53,715 nt of DNA. Origin: Streptomyces sp. SID14478. GTDB taxonomy: Bacteria > Actinomycetota > Actinomycetes > Streptomycetales > Streptomycetaceae. This document shows positions 8,267-17,987 of this stretch, one piece after another (the first letter of the stretch is position 1; the number at the start of each line of letters is the position of its first letter). The position numbers were made by a program, and so were the translations under genes. The notes below the pieces were generated by a model. That model saw nothing but the letters and a program-made list of their open reading frames with translations, was not told the DNA's origin and did no database searches. The DNA lies in contig NZ_JAAGMG010000424.1 of the NCBI RefSeq assembly GCF_010548525.1, forward strand, positions 1 to 53,715, in the 5' to 3' direction.

Positions 8267-8297
8267 CGCCGACCCCCCTTGTCACCAGGGGTCGGCG
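8267..8297 (+). terminator. Second hairpin, between SulP-anhydrase and acsA
   Basis: A perfect 10-bp stem (CGCCGACCCC/GGGGTCGGCG) with an 11-nt loop lies 62 bp before the acsA start. It may be a back-up terminator or a structured acsA leader. Confidence 0.5.
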
Positions 8298-8359
8298 TCT
8301 GATGAGCTGTGGGCTGGGACACAACGGTCGCCCCGGCAAAGCACCGTAAGGGAGATGTC

Positions 8360-10315
8360 GTGAGCAACGAAAGCCTGGCCAACCTCTTGAAGGAGGAGCG
8401 ACGCTTCGCGCCGCCGGCCGATCTGGCCGCGCACGCCAACGTCACGGCCGAGGCGTACGAGCAGGCCAAGGCTGACCGGCTCGGTTTCTGGGCCGAGCAG
8501 GCCCGCCGGCTGACCTGGGCCAGCGAGCCGACCGAGACGCTGGACTGGTCGAACCCGCCGTTCGCGAAGTGGTTCGCCGACGGCACGCTGAACGTCGCGT
8601 ACAACTGCGTCGACCGGCACGTCGAGGCCGGCAACGGCGACCGGGTCGCCATCCACTTCGAAGGCGAGCCGGGCGACAGCCGCGCGATCACCTACGCCGA
8701 GCTCAAGGACGAGGTCAGCCGGGCCGCGAACGCGCTGACCGAACTGGGCGTCCAGGCCGGCGACCGGGTCGCCGTCTACCTGCCGATGATCCCCGAAGCC
8801 GTCATCTCGATGCTGGCCTGCGCCCGCATCGGCGCCGCGCACTCCGTCGTCTTCGGGGGCTTTTCCGCCGACGCGATCGCCAAGCGCATCGAGGACGCCG
8901 ACGCCAAGGTCGTCATCACCTCCGACGGCGGCTACCGCCGCGGCAAGCCCTCCGCGCTCAAGCCCGCCGTCGACGAGGCCCTCACCCGCGTCTCGGTGGA
9001 GCGGGTCCTCGTCGTGCGCCGCACCGGGCAGGACGTCGCCTGGACCGAGGGCCGCGACCTGTGGTGGCACGAGGTCGTCGCCCGCCAGTCGGCCGAGCAC
9101 GCGCCGCAGGCCTTCGACGCCGAGCAGCCGCTGTTCATCCTGTACACGTCCGGGACGACGGGGAAGCCGAAGGGCATCCTGCACACCTCCGGCGGCTACC
9201 TCACCCAGGCGTCCTACACCCACCACGCGGTCTTCGACCTGAAGCCCGAGAGCGACGTGTACTGGTGCACCGCCGACATCGGCTGGGTCACCGGGCACTC
9301 CTACATCACGTACGGGCCGCTCTCCAACGGCGCCACCCAGGTCATCTACGAGGGCACCCCGGACACCCCGCACCAGGGCCGGTTCTGGGAGATCGTGCAG
9401 AAGTACGGCGTCACGATCCTCTACACCGCCCCGACCGCGATCCGTACGTTCATGAAGTGGGGCGACGACATCCCCGCGAAGTTCGACCTGTCCAGCCTGC
9501 GCGTCCTCGGGTCGGTCGGTGAGCCGATCAACCCCGAGGCCTGGGTCTGGTACCGCAAGAACATCGGCGGCGACAAGGCGCCCATCGTGGACACCTGGTG
9601 GCAGACCGAGACCGGCGCGATCATGATCTCGCCGCTGCCCGGCGTCACCGAGACCAAGCCGGGCTCGGCCCAGCGGGCACTGCCCGGCATCTCGGCGACC
9701 GTCGTCGACGACGAGGCCCACGAAGTGCCCGACGGCGGAGGCGGCTACCTCGTCCTCACCGAGCCGTGGCCGTCGATGCTGCGCACCATCTGGGGCGACG
9801 ACCAGCGGTTCATCGACACCTACTGGTCGCGTTTCGAGGGCAAGTACTTCGCCGGTGACGGCGCGAAGAAGGACGACGACGGCGACATCTGGCTGCTCGG
9901 CCGGGTCGACGACGTCATGCTCGTGTCCGGGCACAACATCTCGACCACCGAGGTCGAGTCCGCGCTCGTCTCGCACCCGGCCGTCGCCGAGGCCGCCGTC
10001 GTCGGCGCCAACGACGAGACCACCGGACAGGCGATCGTCGCCTTCGTGATCCTGCGCGGCACCGCGAACGCGGAGGACGAGTCCCTCGTCGCCGACCTGC
10101 GCAACCACGTCGGCTCCGTGCTCGGCCCGATCGCCAAGCCCAAGCGCGTCCTGCCCGTCGCCGAGCTGCCCAAGACCCGCTCCGGCAAGATCATGCGCCG
10201 CCTGCTGCGCGACGTCGCGGAGAACCGCGCGGTCGGCGACGTCACCACCCTCGCCGACTCATCCGTCATGGACCTCATCCAGACCAAGCTGCCGGCGGCA
10301 CCCAGCGAGGACTGA
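8360..10315 (+). CDS. acsA: Acetyl-CoA synthetase (AMP-forming)
   Basis: The 651-residue length is typical for Acs. The enzyme activates acetate with ATP and CoA through an acetyl-adenylate, feeding acetate into central metabolism. Visible motifs are the P-loop-like [11 protein letters not shown] (about residue 260), the WWQTETG adenylate motif (about 413), the hinge [13 protein letters not shown] (about 515) and the C-terminal [11 protein letters not shown], whose Lys is the acetylation target that silences Acs in other bacteria. GTG 8360 is chosen because AAGGGAGA lies just upstream. It corresponds to Rv3667 in the conserved block. Confidence 0.97.
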   Translation: MSNESLANLLKEERRFAPPADLAAHANVTAEAYEQAKADRLGFWAEQARRLTWASEPTETLDWSNPPFAKWFADGTLNVAYNCVDRHVEAGNGDRVAIHFEGEPGDSRAITYAELKDEVSRAANALTELGVQAGDRVAVYLPMIPEAVISMLACARIGAAHSVVFGGFSADAIAKRIEDADAKVVITSDGGYRRGKPSALKPAVDEALTRVSVERVLVVRRTGQDVAWTEGRDLWWHEVVARQSAEHAPQAFDAEQPLFILYTSGTTGKPKGILHTSGGYLTQASYTHHAVFDLKPESDVYWCTADIGWVTGHSYITYGPLSNGATQVIYEGTPDTPHQGRFWEIVQKYGVTILYTAPTAIRTFMKWGDDIPAKFDLSSLRVLGSVGEPINPEAWVWYRKNIGGDKAPIVDTWWQTETGAIMISPLPGVTETKPGSAQRALPGISATVVDDEAHEVPDGGGGYLVLTEPWPSMLRTIWGDDQRFIDTYWSRFEGKYFAGDGAKKDDDGDIWLLGRVDDVMLVSGHNISTTEVESALVSHPAVAEAAVVGANDETTGQAIVAFVILRGTANAEDESLVADLRNHVGSVLGPIAKPKRVLPVAELPKTRSGKIMRRLLRDVAENRAVGDVTTLADSSVMDLIQTKLPAAPSED

Positions 10316-10521
10316 TCCGCGCACCCGCGCGACCACGGAACGGGCACCCGACGAGCGAGCCGGGTGCCCGTTTCGTGCGTATCGTGACGATCACCAGGTA
10401 CGCCCGCGCGTACACCCGGTAGGGTGAAGGCCGCGTCAAGGACGCGACAGGAAGTCCACAGGGTGTGCCGGGAAGTCTGGTCGGCGTAGGTATCAGCCGT
10501 ACCTGACCGGAGGTTTCACGC

Positions 10522-11922
10522 GTGAGCGCGCCCAGCAAGAACGACCGCAAGGCACTCGGCCGGCTCACCCTGCCCGAGCGCAATTTCGTGGCCAACGCGC
10601 TACGGGCCGAGACGGTCGGCGGCGTGCTGCTGCTCGTCGCCGCGATCGCCGCCCTCGTCTGGGCGAACGTGCCCGCCCTGCGACACAGTTACGAGACGGT
10701 CAGCCACTTCCACCTCGGCCCGGCCTCGCTCGGTCTCGACCTCTCCCTGCAGCACTGGGCCGCCGACGGACTGCTCGCCGTCTTCTTCTTCGTCGCGGGC
10801 ATCGAGCTCAAGCGCGAACTCGTCGCCGGCGATCTGCGCGACCCCAAGGCGGCCGCCCTCCCGGTCATCGCCGCGGTCTGCGGCATGGCGGTGCCCGCGC
10901 TCGTCTACACCGTGGTCAACGTGGTCGGCGACGGCGCGATGGACGGCTGGGCCGTGCCGACCGCGACCGACATCGCGTTCGCGCTCGCCGTCCTCGCCGT
11001 CCTCGGTACGTCGCTGCCGAGCGCGCTGCGGGCCTTCCTGCTCACCCTCGCCGTCGTCGACGACCTCTTCGCGATCCTGATCATCGCGGTCTTCTTCACC
11101 AGCGACATCAACTTCGCCGCGCTGGCCGGCGCGGTCGTCGGGCTCGGCGTCTTCTACCTGCTGACGCGCAAGCGCGTGCGCGGCTGGTACCTCTACGTCC
11201 CGCTCGCCCTCGTCATCTGGGCCCTGATGTACAACAGCGGCATCCACGCCACCATCGCCGGTGTCGCCATGGGCCTGATGCTGCGCTGTCACAGAGAGGA
11301 GGGCGAGCGGCAGTCCCCCGGCGAGCACATCGAGCACCTGGTGCGGCCGCTGTCCGCCGGCTTCGCGGTGCCGCTGTTCGCCCTGTTCAGCGCCGGGGTC
11401 GTGGTGTCGGGCGGGGCGGTCGGGGACGTCTTCACCCGGCCGGAGACGCTGGGCATCGTGCTCGGTCTCGTCGTCGGCAAGGCGGTCGGCATCTTCGGCG
11501 GTACGTGGCTGACGGCACGGTTCACCAAGGCGTCGCTGTCGGACGAGCTGGCCTGGCCGGACGTCTTCGCGGTGGCCTCGCTCGCCGGCATCGGCTTCAC
11601 CGTCTCCCTCCTGATCGACGAACTCGCCTTCGACGGCGACGCCACGCTCACCGCCGAGGGCAAGGCGGCGGTGCTGATCGGCTCGTTGATCGCGGCCGTC
11701 CTCAGCGGCGTACTGCTGAAGATGCGCAACGCCAAGTACCGGGCGCTGTGGGAGGAGGAGGAGCGCGACGACGACCTCGACGGCATCCCCGACATCTACG
11801 AGAAGGACAAGCCGGAGTACCACCAGCGGATGGCCGAGATCTACGAGAAGAAGGCCGCGGAGCACCGCAGGCTTGCCGAAGCGGCGGCCGGGGCAAGCGA
11901 CGGGGACGAGCGTCCGGCATGA
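10522..11922 (+). CDS. nhaA: NhaA-type Na+/H+ antiporter
   Basis: The 466-residue membrane protein has about 11-12 hydrophobic segments. It contains the paired aspartates in VVDDLFAILII (near residue 178), equivalent to the Na+/Li+-binding Asp pair of E. coli NhaA, and the ATDIAFALAVL stretch near 152. It should exchange sodium for protons at the plasma membrane. A charged cytosolic tail of about 65 residues, rich in Glu and Asp (EEEERDDDLDG), is longer than in enteric NhaA. GTG 10522 is set by GGAGG ten bases upstream. It is followed 45 bp later by the holin-like gene. Confidence 0.93.
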   Translation: MSAPSKNDRKALGRLTLPERNFVANALRAETVGGVLLLVAAIAALVWANVPALRHSYETVSHFHLGPASLGLDLSLQHWAADGLLAVFFFVAGIELKRELVAGDLRDPKAAALPVIAAVCGMAVPALVYTVVNVVGDGAMDGWAVPTATDIAFALAVLAVLGTSLPSALRAFLLTLAVVDDLFAILIIAVFFTSDINFAALAGAVVGLGVFYLLTRKRVRGWYLYVPLALVIWALMYNSGIHATIAGVAMGLMLRCHREEGERQSPGEHIEHLVRPLSAGFAVPLFALFSAGVVVSGGAVGDVFTRPETLGIVLGLVVGKAVGIFGGTWLTARFTKASLSDELAWPDVFAVASLAGIGFTVSLLIDELAFDGDATLTAEGKAAVLIGSLIAAVLSGVLLKMRNAKYRALWEEEERDDDLDGIPDIYEKDKPEYHQRMAEIYEKKAAEHRRLAEAAAGASDGDERPA

Positions 11923-11967
11923 TCTGACATCAAGCCCGCTTCTACAGGAAAACAGAGGGAGTACGCG

Positions 11968-12477
11968 ATGAGCGCACCCGACGACAGCCCGGTCGGCGCC
12001 GAACGCAGCATCGGCCAGCTGTTCGCCTCGGCGACGACCGAGATGTCCGCACTGGTGCACGATGAGATCGCCCTCGCGAAGGCGCAGCTCAAGCGTGACG
12101 TGAAGAAGGGCGCGGCGAGCGGTGGCGCCTTCTCGGCGGCACTGATGGTGCTGATCTTCTCGCTGCCGATGCTGAGCTTCGCTCTCGCGTACGGCATCAA
12201 CACCTGGACCGGCGGGCACAACGGCAACGGCGGCTGGAACCTCGCCTGGTGCTTCCTGCTCTCCTTCGCCGCGAGCGTGGTCCTCGCCGGCCTGCTCGCC
12301 CTCATCGGCACCGTCTTCGCCAAGAAGGCCAAGAAGGGCAAGGGGCCGCAGAAGGTCGCCGCCTCGGTCAAGGAGTCGGCGGGCGTACTGCAGAACGCCA
12401 AGCCGCACCCCCGTCAGGTGACGGCCGGCGACCGTGTCCCCGAGGCCATCGAGGCTGTGGCACGCTCGTCCTCATGA
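11968..12477 (+). CDS. Holin-X (phage holin superfamily III-like) membrane protein
   Basis: The 169-residue protein has an amphipathic N-terminal region (SIGQLFASATTEMSALVHDEIALAKAQ, residues about 13-39 in two halves). Two membrane segments follow near 50-75 and 90-118, then a Lys-rich cytosolic tail. This is the actinobacterial Holin-X family (Rv3669 position), widespread on chromosomes and not evidence of a prophage. Its role is unproven; a link to envelope stress or the neighbouring hydrolase is inferred from context only. Its stop overlaps the next start by 4 nt (ATGA), so the two are translationally coupled. Confidence 0.85.
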   Translation: MSAPDDSPVGAERSIGQLFASATTEMSALVHDEIALAKAQLKRDVKKGAASGGAFSAALMVLIFSLPMLSFALAYGINTWTGGHNGNGGWNLAWCFLLSFAASVVLAGLLALIGTVFAKKAKKGKGPQKVAASVKESAGVLQNAKPHPRQVTAGDRVPEAIEAVARSSS

Positions 12478-13427
12478 CGGACCCCGCCACACCTTCGGCC
12501 CAACCGCCCTCCTCTGTCGTGCGCCTGGACATCCCCGGCGGACACGAGGTGATCCACCGGGACGTCGCGGCCAACGGCGCCCGCTTCCACATCGCGGAGA
12601 CCGGTGACGGGCCGCTGGTGCTGCTGCTGCACGGCTTCCCGCAGTTCTGGTGGACGTGGCGCCACCAACTCGGCGCGCTCGCCGACGCGGGCTTCCGGGC
12701 GGTGGCCATGGACCTGCGGGGTGTGGGCGGCAGCGACCGCACGCCGCGGGGTTACGACCCGGCGAACCTCGCGCTCGACATCACCGGTGTCGTGCGTTCG
12801 CTCGGCGAGCACGACGCGGCACTCGTCGGGCACGATCTCGGCGGCTACCTCGCCTGGACCGCGGCCGTGATGCGCCCCAAGCTGGTGCGCCGGCTCGCGG
12901 TGGCGTCGATGCCGCACCCGCGGCGCTGGCGCTCGGCCATGCTCTCGGACGTCAAGCAGACCACAGCCGGGTCCTACGTCTGGGGCTTCCAGCGGCCGTG
13001 GCTGCCGGAGCGTCAACTGGTCGCGGACGACGCGGCGTTGGTGGGCAAGCTGGTACGGGAATGGTCGGGCCCGCACCAGCCCGACGACGAGAGCGTCGAG
13101 ACGTACCGGCGCGCCATGACCATCCCGTCGACGGCCCACTGCGCGATCGAGCCGTACCGGTGGATGGTGCGCTCGATGGCCCGGCCGGACGGCATCCAGT
13201 TCAACCGGCGGATGAAGCGGCCGGTGCGGGTGCCCACGCTGCACCTGCACGGCTCGCTCGATCCGGTGATGCGCACGCGCAGCGCGGCGGGCTCCGGCGA
13301 GTACGTCGAAGCCCCGTACCGCTGGCGCCTGTTCGACGGTCTCGGGCACTTCCCGCAGGAGGAGGATCCCGTCGCCTTCTCCACGGAGCTGGTGAACTGG
13401 CTGAAGGATCCCGAGCCCGACCGGTAG
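12474..13427 (+). CDS. Alpha/beta hydrolase, epoxide-hydrolase-like (EphE type)
   Basis: The 317-residue protein has the oxyanion motif HGFPQFWWTW (about residue 45), the nucleophile elbow VGHDLGG (Asp about 121, as in epoxide hydrolases and haloalkane dehalogenases) and a C-terminal catalytic His in GLGHFPQEEDP. No signal peptide is seen, so it is cytosolic or acts at the inner face of the membrane with the coupled holin-like protein. It corresponds to Rv3670 (EphE). The physiological substrate is unknown. ATG 12474 overlaps the preceding stop. Confidence 0.85.
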   Translation: MTDPATPSAQPPSSVVRLDIPGGHEVIHRDVAANGARFHIAETGDGPLVLLLHGFPQFWWTWRHQLGALADAGFRAVAMDLRGVGGSDRTPRGYDPANLALDITGVVRSLGEHDAALVGHDLGGYLAWTAAVMRPKLVRRLAVASMPHPRRWRSAMLSDVKQTTAGSYVWGFQRPWLPERQLVADDAALVGKLVREWSGPHQPDDESVETYRRAMTIPSTAHCAIEPYRWMVRSMARPDGIQFNRRMKRPVRVPTLHLHGSLDPVMRTRSAAGSGEYVEAPYRWRLFDGLGHFPQEEDPVAFSTELVNWLKDPEPDR

Positions 13428-13532
13428 CCGCGGGAACGCCTGTCCTACGAACAGCCAAATGCCTGGCGCATACGCCAATTTGGGGACCGTGGGGGTGATT
13501 ACCGACCATGGGGCCCGGGCAGACGTCGAGGT

Positions 13533-13718
13533 ATGGGCTGGACGCACGACTACAGTGACGCAGCACGCAACAGCCGCCCAGCGATGACGCTGGGCTCTCC
13601 CCGGAGGGGGGCGCCGGAGGGGAATCCGGCGCACGATCCCCATCTGGGTATTCCGCACATTCTGCGACGCCGGGCCCGGTGGGTGTCCGCGCGGCTGCGG
13701 CACAGCGGCCGCACCTGA
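13533..13718 (+). CDS. Small basic protein, hypothetical
   Basis: A 61-codon frame (MGWTHDYSD... to ...RLRHSGRT) lies in the gap between the convergent hydrolase and MarP genes. It is Arg-rich at the C-terminus (ILRRRARWVSARLRHSGRT), has no membrane span or known motif, and has a weak GAGG upstream. Codon use in the second half fits the host; the first half is less convincing. The flanking stretch 13428-13532 holds no other gene I can support. Confidence 0.35.
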   Translation: MGWTHDYSDAARNSRPAMTLGSPRRGAPEGNPAHDPHLGIPHILRRRARWVSARLRHSGRT

Positions 13719-13758
13719 GCGACCCCGCGGATCACCTCACGAGGCACGGCGGGTCACC

Positions 13759-14958
13759 TCACAAGGCGCAGGCGTCCGTGTCCACTTGCTGGACCGCGGT
13801 ACGGCCCTGGGTGATGTCGGTGCGGATCTCGTCTCCCGACAGGGCGTACCCCGTGTCCGCGTCGTCCAGGGACTTGGCGAAGACCACGCCGTAGACCCGG
13901 CCGTCGGGGGTCAGCAGCGGGCCGCCGGAGTTGCCCTGACGGACCGTCGCGTACAGCGAGTACACGTCACGCTTGACCGTGCCGCGGTGGTAGATGTCCG
14001 GGCCGTCGGCCGAGATGCGGCCGCGCACGCGTGCGGGACGCACGTCGTACGCGCCGTTCTCCGGGAAGCCCGCGACGATCGCGCCGCCGCCGCGCTCCGC
14101 GTCCGCCGCCGTGAACCGGAGCGGGGGTGCCTTCAGTGCCGGCACGTCCAGGACGGCGATGTCGCGCTTCCAGTCGTAGAGCACGACCTTCGCGTCGTAC
14201 TTGATGCCTTCGCCGCCGATCTGCACGGTCGGCTCGTCGACGCCGCCGACCACGTGCGCGTTGGTCATGACGCGGCGGTCGGAGAAGACGAAGCCGGTGC
14301 CCTCCAGGACCTTGCCACAACTGGGCGCCTGGCCCACGACCTTGACGATCGAACGCTGGGCGGTCCGGGCGACCCGGCTGTTCGCCAGGGCGGGGTCGGG
14401 GGGCGCGACCTCGGTGATCGGCTCGTTGGCGAACGGGCTGAAGACCTGGGGGAAACCGTTCTGCGCAAGAGTGGAGGAGAAATCCGCGAACCAGGTGTCG
14501 GCCTGGGTCGGCAACGCCTGGGAGACCCCGAGCAGCACTTTCGAACTGCGGACTTCCTTGCCGAGCGTGGGCAGCGTCGTACCGGCGAGGGCGGAACCTA
14601 TCAGCCAGGCGACCAGGAGCATCGCCGCCACGTTGACCGCGGCGCCGCCCGACGCGTCGAGCGCGCGCGCCGGGGACCAGGTGATGTACCGGCGCAGCTT
14701 GTTGCCCAAGTGGGTGGTGAAGGCCTGGCCGACCGAGGCGCAGACGATCACGACGGCCACGGCGACGACCGTGACGGTCGTGGTGACCTCGGCGTCGTCG
14801 GTGGCCGCGCCCCAGATGACGGGCAGCGCGTAGACCGCGACGAGACCGCCGCCCAGGAAGCCGATCACCGACAGGATGCCGACGACGAAGCCCTGGCGGT
14901 AGCCCACGATCGCAAACCAGACGGCGGCGGCGAGCAGCAGGATGTCCAGCACGTTCAC
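13759..14958 (-). CDS. MarP-like membrane-anchored serine protease
   Basis: The 399-residue protein (MarP of M. tuberculosis is about the same size) has four N-terminal membrane segments of the CvpA/colicin-V type (residues about 1-130) and an extracytoplasmic trypsin-like domain. The triad is visible: His in TNAHVV, Asp in KRDIAVLD, Ser in GNSGGPL. Two cysteines, one in APSCGK before the domain and one in DACAL at the end, match the MarP disulfide. MarP is needed for acid and oxidative resistance by processing cell-wall hydrolases. The GTG at 14958 is chosen because the frame then begins at the first membrane segment and GAGG lies upstream. It lies 94 bp downstream of the co-directional Nudix gene. 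Confidence 0.9.
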   Translation of the reverse strand: MNVLDILLLAAAVWFAIVGYRQGFVVGILSVIGFLGGGLVAVYALPVIWGAATDDAEVTTTVTVVAVAVVIVCASVGQAFTTHLGNKLRRYITWSPARALDASGGAAVNVAAMLLVAWLIGSALAGTTLPTLGKEVRSSKVLLGVSQALPTQADTWFADFSSTLAQNGFPQVFSPFANEPITEVAPPDPALANSRVARTAQRSIVKVVGQAPSCGKVLEGTGFVFSDRRVMTNAHVVGGVDEPTVQIGGEGIKYDAKVVLYDWKRDIAVLDVPALKAPPLRFTAADAERGGGAIVAGFPENGAYDVRPARVRGRISADGPDIYHRGTVKRDVYSLYATVRQGNSGGPLLTPDGRVYGVVFAKSLDDADTGYALSGDEIRTDITQGRTAVQQVDTDACAL

Positions 14959-15052
14959 CGAATTCAGGCCTCGCCTCGCATCGCAGGTTTCCACTTCCGT
15001 GCCCGGGTCCCGGGTGCGGTCCCCGAGGCGGCCCGGCACGGGGCCCACCCTG

Positions 15053-15805
15053 TCATGTGCGCCAGTCGAGTGGGACCGTCTTCTCCCGGTCCCAGGGGCG
15101 CTCCCACCCCGCGTAGTGCAGGATCCGGTCGATCACGCCGGCCGTGAAGCCCCACACCAGCGCGGATTCCACGAGGAAGGCGGGGCCCTGGTGGCCGCTC
15201 GGGTGGACGGTCGTCGCCCGGTGGGCCGGGTCCGTGAGATCCGCCACGGGCACGGTGAAGACGCGGGCCGTCTCCGCCGGGTCGACCGCGGCGACGGGCG
15301 TGGGCACCCGCCACCATCCCAGTACGGGCGTGACGACGAATCCGCTCACCGGGATGTACAGCTTCGGCAGCACTCCGAAGAGCTGGACGCCCCTCGGGTC
15401 CAGGCCCGTCTCCTCCCAGGCCTCCCGCAGGGCGGCGCGCAGCGGGCCCTCGGTGCGCGGGTCGCCGTCCTCCGGGTCGAGGGCGCCGCCGGGGAAGGAG
15501 GGCTGGCCCGCGTGCGATCTGAGCGAGCCCGAGCGCTCCATCAGCAGGAGCTCGGGGCCGCGCGCGCCCTCGCCGAACAGGACGAGGACCGCGGACTGGC
15601 GGCCCGCGCCGCTCTTCGGGGGCAGGAAGCGGCTCAGCTGGTCGCCGCGGACCGTGCGGGCCGCGTCCGCGACCGGGGCCAGCCAGTCGGGCAGGCCCTC
15701 CGTGCGCAGCGTGACGTCCGGGACCGGCGGGGCGCCGCCCGTCCCGCCGGTGTCACCGGCGCCGCCGGTCCTGCCCGTCCCGTCGATCTCGCTCACGTGC
15801 TTCAT
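15053..15805 (-). CDS. CoA-type Nudix pyrophosphatase
   Basis: The 250-residue protein carries the UPF0035 signature of coenzyme A pyrophosphatases (RSGSLRSHAGQPSFPGG, near residue 95). The Nudix helix ends REAWEETGL near residue 132, with an acidic insert (DPEDGDPRTEG) between the two halves of the box. It should cleave CoA or acyl-CoA to phosphopantetheine and 3',5'-ADP. The first 30 residues are a Gly/Thr-rich low-complexity stretch. It holds the Rv3672c position next to MarP. Confidence 0.85.
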   Translation of the reverse strand: MKHVSEIDGTGRTGGAGDTGGTGGAPPVPDVTLRTEGLPDWLAPVADAARTVRGDQLSRFLPPKSGAGRQSAVLVLFGEGARGPELLLMERSGSLRSHAGQPSFPGGALDPEDGDPRTEGPLRAALREAWEETGLDPRGVQLFGVLPKLYIPVSGFVVTPVLGWWRVPTPVAAVDPAETARVFTVPVADLTDPAHRATTVHPSGHQGPAFLVESALVWGFTAGVIDRILHYAGWERPWDREKTVPLDWRT

Positions 15806-15879
15806 CCCGCCGCCCCCGTACCTGTCGTGATTCGCCCAACGCCTGACCGTCCCCGTTTCGTTCCGTCACCGGGCTCGCT

Positions 15880-17310
15880 TCACCCGGACGTGCCGCCGCC
15901 CAGCGGCGGGGCGGGGATGCCGCCCGCGTCCAGGTACGACTGCGGCGGGTTGAGGCGCTGGCCCGGGAAGCCGCCCTTCTCGTACTTGAGCAGCTTCTTC
16001 GCCTTCTCCGGGTCCGTCTCCCCCTCGCCGTACGCCGGGCAGAGCGGGGCGATGGGGCAGGCGCCGCAGGCCGGTTTGCGGGCGTGGCAGATGCGGCGGC
16101 CGTGGAAGATCACGTGGTGGCTGAGCATCGTCCAGTCACTCTTCGGGAACAGCTCGCCGATCGCCTTCTCGACCTTGTCGGGGTCGGTCTCCTGCGTCCA
16201 CTTCCACCGGCGCACGAGGCGCCCGAAGTGGGTGTCCACAGTGATTCCCGGCCTGCCGAACGCATTGCCCAGGACGACGAACGCGGTCTTGCGCCCCACG
16301 CCGGGCAGCTTGACCAGGTCCTCCAGCCGCCCGGGCACCTCGCCCCCGAAGTCCTCGCTCAGCGCCTTGGCCAAGCCCATGATCGACTTCGTCTTGGCGC
16401 GGAAGAAGCCGGTCGGCCGGATCAGCTCCTCGACCTCCTCCGGGTTGGCCGCGGCGAGGTCCTCCGGCGTCGGGTACTTGGCGAACAGGGCCGGGGTCGT
16501 CTGATTGACCCGCAGGTCGGTGGTCTGGGCGGACATCACCGTGGCCACCACCAGCTGGAACGCGTTCTGGAAGTCCAACTCCGGGTGCGCGTACGGGTAC
16601 GCCTCCGCCAACTCCCGGTCGATCTTGCGCGCCCGCCGCACGAGCGCGGCATGCGACTCGCTCTTGGCCGCGGCCGGCTTCTTCGCGGTGGGCTTCTTCG
16701 CGGCGGGCTGCTGTTCTCTGGCGGGCTGCTTCGCCGCGGACTTCGCTGCTCCGGATTTCGCCGCGGCAGGCTTTGCCACGGCAGGCTTTGCCACGGTCTG
16801 CTTCACGGGGGTCTGCTTCGACGCGGTCTGCTTCTTCGCTGCGGTCTTCCCCACGGCGGATTTCGCCGCAGCAGACTTCGCAGCGGGCTTCTTCGCCGCG
16901 GACGTCTTCGCGGCCGACTTCTTCGCCGCAGGCTTCTTCCCGGCAGGCTCCTCCGTAGAAAGCTGCTGCTCCCCGGCGGGCGGCTTCGACACGGACTGCT
17001 TCACGGGAGCCTGCTTCGACGCGGTCTGCTTCTTCGCTGCGGACTTCCCCACGGCGGATTCCCCTCCGGCGGACTTCGCCGCGGACTTCCCCGCGGCGGG
17101 CCGCTTCGCAGCCGGCCTCTTCGCCACGGACTTCTTCACAGCAGGCTCCTCCGTAGAAGACTGCCGTTCCCCGGCGGGCGGCTTCGACGCGGACTGCTTC
17201 ACGGGGGTCTGCTTCGACGCAGCTTTCTTCTCCGCCGCGGGCTGCTTCATGGGGGTCCTCTTCACCGCTGACCTCTCCACGGTGGCCTGCTTCGCCACGG
17301 GCTTCTTCAT
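15880..17310 (-). CDS. nth: Endonuclease III with long Lys/Ala-rich N-terminal tail
   Basis: The last 250 residues form a complete base-excision-repair glycosylase/AP lyase: helix-hairpin-helix LPGVGRKTA with catalytic Lys, catalytic Asp in TVDTHFGRL, and the iron-sulfur cluster C-x6-C-x2-C-x5-C ([17 protein letters not shown]). Ahead of it lies a histone-H1-like tail of about 220 residues built from AKKPAAK-type units, including a 66-residue repeat. Usual Nth length is 210-260, so this 476-aa protein is nearly twice normal. ATG 17310 overlaps the TGA of an upstream frame of the same composition (17307-17786) as ATGA. Restart at this ATG or a frameshift could make the tail even longer. The tail probably binds DNA non-specifically. 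Confidence 0.85.
   Translation of the reverse strand: MKKPVAKQATVERSAVKRTPMKQPAAEKKAASKQTPVKQSASKPPAGERQSSTEEPAVKKSVAKRPAAKRPAAGKSAAKSAGGESAVGKSAAKKQTASKQAPVKQSVSKPPAGEQQLSTEEPAGKKPAAKKSAAKTSAAKKPAAKSAAAKSAVGKTAAKKQTASKQTPVKQTVAKPAVAKPAAAKSGAAKSAAKQPAREQQPAAKKPTAKKPAAAKSESHAALVRRARKIDRELAEAYPYAHPELDFQNAFQLVVATVMSAQTTDLRVNQTTPALFAKYPTPEDLAAANPEEVEELIRPTGFFRAKTKSIMGLAKALSEDFGGEVPGRLEDLVKLPGVGRKTAFVVLGNAFGRPGITVDTHFGRLVRRWKWTQETDPDKVEKAIGELFPKSDWTMLSHHVIFHGRRICHARKPACGACPIAPLCPAYGEGETDPEKAKKLLKYEKGGFPGQRLNPPQSYLDAGGIPAPPLGGGTSG
16801..17250 (-). repeat. 198-bp in-frame tandem repeat in the nth tail
   Basis: The motif beginning CTTCACGGG on the plus strand recurs at 16801, 16999 and 17197, exactly 198 bp (66 codons) apart. 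The encoded units run from KKQ..SKQxPVKQ through KPPAGExQ, STEEPA and KSAAK. Two full copies and a partial third are present. Confidence 0.8.
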
Positions 17311-17786
17311 GGGGTCCTCTTCACCGCGGACTGCTCCGCCACAGACTTCTTCACCGTGGCCCGATCCACCACAGAGTTCTCCGCCCCGGGCTGCTCCGCC
17401 GCCGCCCTCTGCACTGCGACTTCCCCCGCAACGGGCCGCCTCACCGCAGACTTCCCGACCGCCGGCCTCGTGCCCGAGAACCTCCCGACCGCCGGCCTCC
17501 CCGCCGCGGGCCTCGTCCCCACGGACTTCCCGACCGCCGGCCTCGTCTCCGCGGGCCTCCCCGCCGCCGGCAACGACGCCGCCGGAAGCGTCCCCGCGAA
17601 CCTCCCCGCGGCGACCTTCTTCGCGGGCCGGAGTGGAGCGGTCTCTCCCTGGTCGGGCAAGGTCTCGGGCCGGGGTCGGTGGGCCGAAGCGGGGGTGCTG
17701 CGACCCTGTTCGCCCACAGCGGAATCTTCCTTGGCCGACACCGTCCCCGCCCCCTCTGCCTGCGCTGTCACCGGCTTTTTGGACAC
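17307..17786 (-). CDS. Lys/Ala/Pro-rich ORF, probably the displaced N-terminus of Nth
   Basis: This 159-codon frame starts at GTG 17786 ([12 protein letters not shown]), with TAGGCT 6 nt upstream as a leaderless -10. It ends [15 protein letters not shown] then TGA, and the TGA overlaps the nth ATG. Its composition continues that of the Nth tail. The end AVKRTP is repeated inside nth, where AVKRTP runs on into MKQPAAE because the C-run has five bases (17251-17255 on the plus strand: GGGGG) instead of four (17311-17314: GGGG). One extra base would fuse both frames into a protein of about 635 residues. It has no function of its own that I can name. Confidence 0.6.
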   Translation of the reverse strand: MSKKPVTAQAEGAGTVSAKEDSAVGEQGRSTPASAHRPRPETLPDQGETAPLRPAKKVAAGRFAGTLPAASLPAAGRPAETRPAVGKSVGTRPAAGRPAVGRFSGTRPAVGKSAVRRPVAGEVAVQRAAAEQPGAENSVVDRATVKKSVAEQSAVKRTP

Positions 17787-17987
17787 CCGGCCAGCCTAGA
17801 GCCCGGCACTGACATCCGCCCCGGAGCCTTCGGATCGGCCCCCGATTGGCCCCCTCCCCCTCGGGTTGTGACGCAGGTGCGGCAGACTTGTGCCTGAGTG
17901 ACTGATCACACTGTTTGGACCGTCCGGCAAAATGGGCGGCGGGAAGCATCCGTCCCCCACGGTGCAGGCGACATAGGAGAGAAACTC

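Noticed and set aside
11968-12477. Prophage indication from a holin-like gene
   Set aside because: Holin-X is a conserved chromosomal actinobacterial gene (Rv3669 position) and no other phage genes are nearby.
17898-17909. Crp autoregulatory site GTGACTGATCAC
   Set aside because: It is symmetric and well placed, but the half-site spacing does not match the published Streptomyces Crp consensus; mentioned only under crp.
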